From: an uncultured Mesocricetibacter sp.
GTDB lineage: Bacteria; Pseudomonadota; Gammaproteobacteria; Enterobacterales; Pasteurellaceae
Length of the DNA stretch: 11,350 bases
Reading direction: 5' to 3'
NCBI GenBank assembly: GCA_905373425.1
Contig: CAJPST010000062.1
Span: 1 to 11,350 of the forward strand
Shown: positions 6,568 through 11,350 of the stretch, piece after piece
How the letters are laid out: each line of letters starts with the position of its first letter
How positions within the stretch are numbered: the first letter of the stretch is position 1
Made by a program: the position numbers and the translations under genes
The notes under the pieces: model-generated
Database searches by the model: none
Told to the model about the DNA's origin: nothing
Seen by the model: only the letters and a program-made list of their open reading frames with translations

Positions 6568-6678
6568 GTGTTTTTAGTAATTTTCTCTGCGCCATAGCCT
6601 ATATTGAAATAATCGGGGTAGAGTAGAGCCAAAATAACATAGCAATTGAGTAGCAATTAAACCAAGATGTAAAATGGC
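6568..6678. other. Scar-like spacer between iolE and tatC
   Basis: This short spacer separates the convergent iolE remnant and tatC. I find no convincing terminator for either side. TAGCAATT occurs twice (6640-6647 and 6651-6658, period 11). A different plus frame stays open from 6561 to a TAG at 6624-6626 and reads like a hydrophobic protein end (LGVFSNFLCAIAYIEIIGVE). This could be the far side of the deletion that cut iolE. Confidence 0.35.
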
Positions 6679-7434
6679 TTATTTTTCCACCGCACTTTCT
6701 TCTTCTCGTGCATCTTCTCGTGGGCGATAAAATCTGGCGAAAAGGATACCGATTTCAAACAATAGGCACATTGGCAGTGCGAGAAGGGTTTGGGAGAACA
6801 CATCGGGTGGGGTAAGCAACATACCGATCACGAATGCGCCGACAATGATGTAGGGGCGTTTTTCTTTTAGCGCTTGAGGAGTGGTGACACCGGTCCAACA
6901 AAGTAAAATAATTGCTACAGGTACTTCAAAGCATACCCCGAACGCAAGGAAAATTGTCAGTACGAAATCTAAATAGCTGCTAATATCTGTTGCAATTGTC
7001 ACGCCTTCCGGTGCCGTGGAAGTTAAAAAACCGAAAGCTAGCGGAAACACTACATAGTAAGCAAAGGCGACGCCGGTATAAAATAATATCGTGCTTGAAA
7101 AGAGCAATGGATAAATTAAGCGTTTTTCATGCTGATATAATGCAGGAGCCACAAACGCCCAGATTTGATATAGCAAAAAAGGGACGGAGATAAATACGGC
7201 TGCGATGGCAGTTAATTTAATTGGTGTGAAGAACGGTGTAGCAACATTTGTCGCGATCATACTCGCGCCTTGAGGCATAACCTCAAGTAACGGAGACGCA
7301 ACAATATGATAGATATCGTTGGAAAAATAAACTAAAGCTAAAAATACAACGACAACAAAAATCAGGCAATGTAGTAAACGATTGCGTAATTCAACTAAAT
7401 GGCTGATTAAGGGTTGGCTTTCTTCCACACTCAT
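6679..7434 (-). CDS. tatC: Sec-independent protein translocase subunit TatC
   Basis: TatC is the multi-spanning inner-membrane receptor that recognises twin-arginine signal peptides together with TatB and recruits TatA. The 251-residue product has six hydrophobic segments, the usual number. It shows the cytoplasmic N-terminal SHLVELRNRLL with Glu15, and FVAPALYQHEKR in the first cytoplasmic loop with the second conserved Glu; both are needed for signal recognition in E. coli TatC. The YVVFPLAFGFL and GMLLTPPD blocks are also typical. It starts 11 bases after the tatB stop, with no strong ribosome binding site, suggesting coupled translation in tatABC. The charged C-terminus (REEESAVEK) is encoded through a USS. 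The gene appears intact and ends against the iolE remnant. Confidence 0.97.
   Translation of the reverse strand: MSVEESQPLISHLVELRNRLLHCLIFVVVVFLALVYFSNDIYHIVASPLLEVMPQGASMIATNVATPFFTPIKLTAIAAVFISVPFLLYQIWAFVAPALYQHEKRLIYPLLFSSTILFYTGVAFAYYVVFPLAFGFLTSTAPEGVTIATDISSYLDFVLTIFLAFGVCFEVPVAIILLCWTGVTTPQALKEKRPYIIVGAFVIGMLLTPPDVFSQTLLALPMCLLFEIGILFARFYRPREDAREEESAVEK
6689..6697 (-). repeat. DNA uptake signal sequence (USS)
   Basis: Perfect ACCGCACTT core at the extreme 3' end of tatC, encoding the residues ESAV shortly before the stop codon. Confidence 0.85.
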
Positions 7435-7445
7435 GATTAAAATTT

Positions 7446-8009
7446 TTAGCTCTTTTGTTGAGGATTTAGATTGTCGTTAGGCTGTGTCGGAGCATCTTCC
7501 GCAGGCGGGTATTCATCAACTACATAGGCAAGTTTATCATCCAACTCGGCTTGTGCGGCCAAATCGGCAGGAGATAATTCTTCCCCGTTTTGTGCTAAAA
7601 GTGCGGTTGAATTTTCCGTCGTTTTTTCGCCTACTTCGTTTTTTTCTGCCTGTGCGTTCAATTCACGTAGTTCGTCAATTTGTTGTTGGACTGTTGTACC
7701 CGTAGCTGCGGCTTTACTTTCTAAATCAGCTTTCATTTTGTCAGCGGATTGTTTAAGCTCTTCAACCGTTTGCGCTAACTCCGGTGATAACGCTTTAAGA
7801 TTTAAGTGCTCAGCTTTTTTAATGCTTTCTTGTAACTCTTGTAATTTTAATTCTTGTGCCAATTCATTTTGTACATTAGCTGCGAGACCGCGAATAGTGC
7901 GAACCCATCCCATCACTGTACGAATTGCCACAGGTAAGCGTTGCGGGCCAAGTACGACTAAGCCCACAATAAATACTAAAACCAGTTCAGAAAAGCCAAT
8001 ATCAAACAT
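7446..8009 (-). CDS. tatB: Sec-independent protein translocase subunit TatB
   Basis: TatB forms the substrate-receptor complex with TatC in the inner membrane. The 187-residue product begins MFDIGFSELVLVFIVGLVVLGPQRLP: a single N-terminal membrane segment with the conserved Glu8, then the Gly-Pro hinge. An amphipathic helix (about 26-50) and a long charged, alanine- and glutamate-rich helical region follow. The acidic, proline-rich tail beyond about residue 130 is low in complexity and normally variable. Its ATG overlaps the tatA stop in TAATG, and no clear ribosome binding site is seen, so translation is probably coupled to tatA. Confidence 0.96.
   Translation of the reverse strand: MFDIGFSELVLVFIVGLVVLGPQRLPVAIRTVMGWVRTIRGLAANVQNELAQELKLQELQESIKKAEHLNLKALSPELAQTVEELKQSADKMKADLESKAAATGTTVQQQIDELRELNAQAEKNEVGEKTTENSTALLAQNGEELSPADLAAQAELDDKLAYVVDEYPPAEDAPTQPNDNLNPQQKS
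7599..7607 (+). repeat. DNA uptake signal sequence (USS)
   Basis: Perfect AAGTGCGGT core inside the variable tail region of tatB, encoding TALL on the minus strand. It lies where sequence constraint on the protein is weak. Confidence 0.85.
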
Positions 8010-8236
8010 TACACTTGTTCTTTATCTTTCACATTCTCTTTGGTTGCAGTCGTTTCACTTTCATTTTTTAACGACTTGAATTCGGCATCTTTCGGTTGAT
8101 CTTCCTGCATTGCTTTTTTGAAACCTTTTACAGATTCACCCAAATCGGAACCTAAAGTCTTTAATTTTTTTGTGCCGAACAACAATACCACGATCAATAC
8201 GATAATGAGTAATTGCCAAATACTAATTCCGCCCAT
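8009..8236 (-). CDS. tatA: Sec-independent protein translocase subunit TatA
   Basis: TatA oligomerises to form the protein-conducting element of the Tat pathway. The 75-residue product has one N-terminal membrane segment (ISIWQLLIIVLIVVLLF, about 4-20), the FGTKKL hinge, and the amphipathic helix LGSDLGESVKGFKKAM (about 28-43), followed by a short charged tail. This is textbook TatA and close to what is found in Haemophilus. A GAGGA ribosome binding site lies 7 bases before the ATG. It is the first gene of tatABC, overlapping tatB by one base. Confidence 0.97.
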   Translation of the reverse strand: MGGISIWQLLIIVLIVVLLFGTKKLKTLGSDLGESVKGFKKAMQEDQPKDAEFKSLKNESETTATKENVKDKEQV

Positions 8237-8267
8237 AATTTTTCCTCTTTTAAATAAATAGTAAATT

Positions 8268-8303
8268 GTGCGTGAATATAACGTTTTTAGCGCAGAGGAA
8301 CAA
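8268..8303 (-). promoter_or_regulatory. Possible tatA promoter
   Basis: In the 104-base gap between ubiB and tatA, TTGTTC (8303-8298) and TATATT (8280-8275) on the minus strand are 17 bases apart. They predict a start near 8268, about 30 bases before tatA. The -10 box is good and the -35 box only half matches. No terminator is visible after ubiB, so tatABC may also be reached by read-through from the ubi genes. Confidence 0.4.
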
Positions 8304-8340
8304 TAGCTCGATGCAATTATTTTTATCTCTTTACGTTAAA

Positions 8341-9978
8341 TCACTTTAAAATCAATCCAATAACCCAAATAACAAAAACACTAAAAAAAAGCACCGCACT
8401 TAGCCAAGTCGGTAGCACAGGAAATTGCCATAATGTGCCCAAAAACATAACGGAGCCCATAAAAAAGGCAATATACTTGGAACGATGATGTTGGCGTTGG
8501 TTCAGTTTACGATTAATTTCCGTAAGTTGCTTGCTGATTTGATGTTGCTCTTGTAAGGCTTCATACAGCGTTTCGGGCAAATCGGCAAAATGTTCGCGCA
8601 TATAAGGCAAGTTGCGTTTTAGATTTCTAACCAATGCTTTCATGCCCATTTGTTCATCCAACCAGTTTTGCAGGAAAGGTTTCGCTGTGTCCCATAAATC
8701 CAATTGGGGATAGAGTTGACGCCCTAAGCCTTCGATATAAAGCAAGGTTTTTTGCAATAACACCAGTTGCGGCTGTACTTGCATATTGAAATTGCGCGCA
8801 ACATTGAACAGATTAAATAACACATTGCCGAAAGAAATTTCCGACAACGGTTTAGCAAAAATAGGCTCGCATACCTCACGAAACGCTTGCTCAAAGGCAT
8901 CAATATCCGTATCTTTGGGAGTCCAACCGGATTTAACGTGCATTTCTGCTACGCGGCGATAATCTCGGTTGAAAAATGCGACGAAATTTTCCGCCAAATA
9001 ACGTTTGTCATGTTCGCCTAAGCGTCCGACAATACCACAATCAATCCCAATATATTGTGGATTTTCAGGGTGTTCTCGGCTGACAAAAATATTACCCGGA
9101 TGCATATCGGCATGAAAAAAACTGTCGCGGAAAACTTGGGTAAAAAATACCTGTACACCACGTTCCGCCAATAATTTCATATTCGTACCGTTACGTTTCA
9201 GTTCTGCTACATCAGACACGGGGATGCCGTAAATGCGTTCCATTACAATCACTTGCTGATGGCAAAACTCGCGATACATTTCAGGTATATACAACATCGG
9301 GCTGTCAGCAAAATTCGCACGTAACTGAATTGCATTATTCATCTCTCGACGTAAATCTAATTCATCACGCAAGGTTTTTTCATATTCGTGGACCACTTCC
9401 GTCGGGCGTAAACGATAACCTTCCGAATTTAAACGGGGAATCCAACCCGCCAGCATATACATCAGGCTCAGATCTGCCTCGATTTCAGGTTCAATATTAG
9501 GTCGAATAACTTTAATCACCACTTCTTTGCCGGCGTGTTGTTGTTCGTCATTAAAGCGAGCAGTATGAACTTGGGCAATTGAAGCGGAAGCCAATGCTGT
9601 TTCATTAAAATCGACAAACCAGGTTTCAAGTTTTCCGCCCAAAGTTTGTTCTATTTGTTTACGAGCGATTTTTCCGTCATAAGGTTCAACTTGATCCTGT
9701 AATAACGCCAATTCATCGGCAATTTCAGGCGGAAATAGATCGCGTCGGGTAGAAAGCATCTGCCCCAATTTGATCCAAACCGGGCCCAGTTCCTGCAATG
9801 CCAATCGCAGGCGAACGCCGTAGGTTTTATCTTTATGTCGGTTTTGCAACCAAATCAAACTATTACGCCAACAACGTAAAGGGCTGGTGTAACGGTTGTG
9901 AGGTAAAATTTCATCTAAACCGTAAACTAGAAAAGTACGGATAATTTTATATAGGCGTCGGAAGTTATTAATTCTCAT
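8341..9978 (-). CDS. ubiB: Ubiquinone biosynthesis ATPase/kinase-like protein UbiB
   Basis: UbiB is an ABC1/ADCK/COQ8-family atypical kinase with ATPase activity, needed for coenzyme Q synthesis and anchored to the inner membrane. The 545 residues match the E. coli length (546). Diagnostic features are the family-specific KxGQ motif in GPVWIKLGQMLSTRRDLFP (KLGQ at 70-73), the Ala-rich nucleotide loop ALASASIAQVH, the Lys in VVIKVIRP, the catalytic HADMHPGNIF (about 287), and the metal-binding IDCGIVG (about 309). Two hydrophobic segments at the end (YIAFFMGSVMFLGTLW and WLSAVLFFSVFVIWVIGLIL) form the membrane anchor. Its start overlaps the 3' end of ubiJ by 11 bases, with only a weak ribosome binding site, so coupling to ubiJ is likely. 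Confidence 0.97.
   Translation of the reverse strand: MRINNFRRLYKIIRTFLVYGLDEILPHNRYTSPLRCWRNSLIWLQNRHKDKTYGVRLRLALQELGPVWIKLGQMLSTRRDLFPPEIADELALLQDQVEPYDGKIARKQIEQTLGGKLETWFVDFNETALASASIAQVHTARFNDEQQHAGKEVVIKVIRPNIEPEIEADLSLMYMLAGWIPRLNSEGYRLRPTEVVHEYEKTLRDELDLRREMNNAIQLRANFADSPMLYIPEMYREFCHQQVIVMERIYGIPVSDVAELKRNGTNMKLLAERGVQVFFTQVFRDSFFHADMHPGNIFVSREHPENPQYIGIDCGIVGRLGEHDKRYLAENFVAFFNRDYRRVAEMHVKSGWTPKDTDIDAFEQAFREVCEPIFAKPLSEISFGNVLFNLFNVARNFNMQVQPQLVLLQKTLLYIEGLGRQLYPQLDLWDTAKPFLQNWLDEQMGMKALVRNLKRNLPYMREHFADLPETLYEALQEQHQISKQLTEINRKLNQRQHHRSKYIAFFMGSVMFLGTLWQFPVLPTWLSAVLFFSVFVIWVIGLILK
8393..8401 (-). repeat. DNA uptake signal sequence (USS)
   Basis: Perfect ACCGCACTT core near the 3' end of ubiB, within the codons for the C-terminal membrane anchor. 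Confidence 0.85.
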
Positions 9979-10606
9979 GCAAACGATTAATCTTTTTTTC
10001 TAAAAGTGCGGTCTGTTTTTCCAGTGTTTTGACTTGCTCGCAAAAATCGACGACAGCCAATGCCGGTGCGATGAGGTGGTATTCTTCGGTCAGGCGTTCG
10101 CCCCAATAGCGTTGACTTTGTGTCGTTTTATGTTCGAATTCGGCTTTTAAATTACGTCCAAAATCCACCGCACTTTGTGCGATCACATCACCAACATAAG
10201 GCGATAGCAATTCGGCGGGATCTTTTTCTAAATGTTCGATTAAACCGACAAAATCCTGGAGTACCTGTAAATCACCCTCCAATATAATAGATTTATCATT
10301 AATATGTTTGGTTAGTTCCGCTTTTTTCGGCGGATTAAACAATAAATTCGGTGAAATTGTCACGGCGCAATCCGGTTGGTCTTCATATTGCTCCAATAGA
10401 TCAATCTGCCGAGCGGAAAAGATGAAATAAATTTGCGCGTCTAAACGGGTTAAATGAACGACAAGTGTTTTACCATCGAGCTTACGCAAATGGCTTTCAC
10501 AGTTTCCGGTACGTTGAATTAAACCGTTTAATATAGTTTCCAATCCGCCATTAAAAAATTGCGTCAGCATTAGTTGCTGCTTGAGTTGATTAAAATTCGG
10601 CAACAT
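9968..10606 (-). CDS. ubiJ: Ubiquinone biosynthesis accessory factor UbiJ
   Basis: UbiJ, with UbiK, supports the soluble Ubi metabolon; its SCP2 sterol-carrier-like domain binds polyprenylated ubiquinone intermediates. From ATG 10606 the product is 212 residues, close to the E. coli length of about 201. The N-terminal two-thirds is the SCP2 domain, with the recognisable EGDLQVLQDFVGL and DPAELLSPYVGDV block. The C-terminus is a likely coiled coil (VKTLEKQTALLEKKINRLHEN) that would pair with UbiK. The start was chosen because AGGAAG lies just upstream; the frame extends 17 codons further to 10657, but that would run into ubiE. The gap to the ubiE stop is 10 bases and the gene overlaps ubiB by 11 bases, indicating an operon. 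Confidence 0.93.
   Translation of the reverse strand: MLPNFNQLKQQLMLTQFFNGGLETILNGLIQRTGNCESHLRKLDGKTLVVHLTRLDAQIYFIFSARQIDLLEQYEDQPDCAVTISPNLLFNPPKKAELTKHINDKSIILEGDLQVLQDFVGLIEHLEKDPAELLSPYVGDVIAQSAVDFGRNLKAEFEHKTTQSQRYWGERLTEEYHLIAPALAVVDFCEQVKTLEKQTALLEKKINRLHEN
10004..10012 (+). repeat. DNA uptake signal sequence (USS)
   Basis: Perfect AAGTGCGGT core near the 3' end of ubiJ, encoding part of TALLEKK. Confidence 0.85.
10167..10175 (-). repeat. DNA uptake signal sequence (USS)
   Basis: Perfect ACCGCACTT core in ubiJ, in opposite orientation to the copy about 160 bases away. The distance is too large for a simple terminator hairpin. Confidence 0.85.
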
Positions 10607-10616
10607 ATGAATCTTC

Positions 10617-11350
10617 CTAGAATTTGTAGCCGCGGTGTAATGCAACGATGCCGGCACTTAAATTATAGTAACTTACCTGCTCAAAACCGGCATTTTGCAT
10701 CATTTTTTTTAATACCGATTGCTCCGGGTGCATACGGATGGATTCTGCCAAATAACGGTAACTATCGCCGTCGTTAACCACTACTTCTCCGATTTTCGGT
10801 AATATATTGAAGGAGTAGAAATTATAAACTTTACTTAATGGATCTAAAATTGGTTTAGAGAATTCCAGTACCAGTAAGCGTCCTCCGGGTTTCAGCACAC
10901 GAAACATGGAACATAAAGCTTTATCTTTGTCCGTTACGTTACGTAAACCGAAACTGATAATTACGCAATCAAAAGTATTATCGGGAAATGGCAATGCTTC
11001 GGCATTTGCTTGAACATAATTAACATTACCTATTACGCCGAGATTACGTAGCTTTTCACGCCCGACTTGCAACATGGAAGAATTAATATCAGCGAGGATA
11101 ACTTCTCCTTTTGCACCAACAAGGCGAGAGAATTTTGCCGTAAAGTCTCCTGTTCCACCGGCTAAATCAAGCACTTTATGTCCTTTCCGTACACCGCTAC
11201 AATCAATGGTAAAGCGTTTCCAGACCCGATGAATGCCGAAAGAAAGTAGATCATTCATCAAATCATATTTTGCTGCAACGGAATGAAAAACCTGTGCCAC
11301 CATTTTTTGTTTTTCTTCTTTAGCTACGGTTTTAAAGCCAAAATGAGTGG
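10617..11350 (-). CDS. ubiE: Ubiquinone/menaquinone C-methyltransferase UbiE (5' end outside window)
   Basis: UbiE (also MenG) is a SAM-dependent methyltransferase that C-methylates both the demethylmenaquinone and the ubiquinone precursor rings. Visible features are VFHSVAAKYDLMNDLLSFGIHRVWKR, the SAM-binding motif VLDLAGGTGD, the acidic ADINSSM, ANAEALPFPDNTFD, ISFGLRNVTDKDKAL, and the C-terminal AGIVALHRGYKF. A Met at 11303 could look like the start. However, the frame stays open to the window edge and reads THFGFKTVAKEEKQK, which is conserved UbiE N-terminal sequence, so the gene is partial here and begins roughly ten codons outside. It heads the ubiE-ubiJ-ubiB series and lies 10 bases before ubiJ. 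No lesion is seen. Confidence 0.97.
   Translation of the reverse strand, partial: THFGFKTVAKEEKQKMVAQVFHSVAAKYDLMNDLLSFGIHRVWKRFTIDCSGVRKGHKVLDLAGGTGDFTAKFSRLVGAKGEVILADINSSMLQVGREKLRNLGVIGNVNYVQANAEALPFPDNTFDCVIISFGLRNVTDKDKALCSMFRVLKPGGRLLVLEFSKPILDPLSKVYNFYSFNILPKIGEVVVNDGDSYRYLAESIRMHPEQSVLKKMMQNAGFEQVSYYNLSAGIVALHRGYKF

Noticed and set aside
7738..8079. 113-codon plus-strand open frame across the tatB-tatA junction
   Set aside because: It is antisense to two well-conserved Tat genes and has low-complexity, protein-unlike composition.
10004..10175. Inverted USS pair in ubiJ as a terminator
   Set aside because: The arms are about 150 bases apart and lie inside a coding region; USS-pair terminators need close spacing after a gene end.
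11301..11303. Met at 11303 as the ubiE start
   Set aside because: The frame remains open upstream and encodes the conserved HFGFKTVAKEEK segment, so the gene simply runs out of the window.
1..11350. CRISPR array, tRNA/rRNA, insertion sequence or phage/defence genes
   Set aside because: No regularly spaced repeats, no tRNA cloverleaf or rRNA segments, and no transposase, integrase or defence-related proteins are seen on either strand.

Overview
The window comes from a Pasteurellaceae chromosome. Nine perfect copies of the 9-base DNA uptake signal core AAGTGCGGT / ACCGCACTT lie in 11.35 kb, in both genes and spacers, which marks the Hin-type clade (Haemophilus, Aggregatibacter, Pasteurella multocida, Basfia). 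The encoded Tat and Ubi proteins fit that family, but I cannot name the genus from this window.

Layout: (a) 1-474 is mostly non-coding. It holds a very small, apparently frameshifted secreted-peptide gene on the minus strand, with a convincing CRP-type promoter. (b) 475-1467, minus strand, is an Acg-like nitroreductase-family flavoprotein. (c) 1580-6567 is a myo-inositol catabolism locus built around a divergent regulatory region: intact iolC (kinase fused to a DUF2090 aldolase-like domain) reads left, while iolD and iolE read right. (d) 6679-11350, minus strand, is the conserved cluster ubiE-ubiJ-ubiB-tatA-tatB-tatC, with the ubiquinone genes followed by the twin-arginine translocase. ubiE runs off the right edge of the window.

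The most interesting point is the state of the inositol locus. iolD appears to carry a one-base deletion in an A-tract that splits it into two frames, an in-frame loss of three residues in a conserved glycine motif, and an Asp-to-Val change beside the thiamine-diphosphate/magnesium Asn. iolE is cut off about 65 residues early, just before tatC, and lacks the final barrel strands and a metal-ligand Glu. By contrast iolC and the intergenic control region look intact. That region has a CRP site at a predicted -61.5 and two matched TGAAA-N6-TTTCA palindromes. The simplest reading is a catabolic island in decay, with a deletion that removed the end of iolE and probably further iol genes. I see no CRISPR array, tRNA, rRNA, insertion sequence or prophage. 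I also see no clearly new system; the unexplained items are the small CRP-controlled peptide gene and the regulatory dyads.
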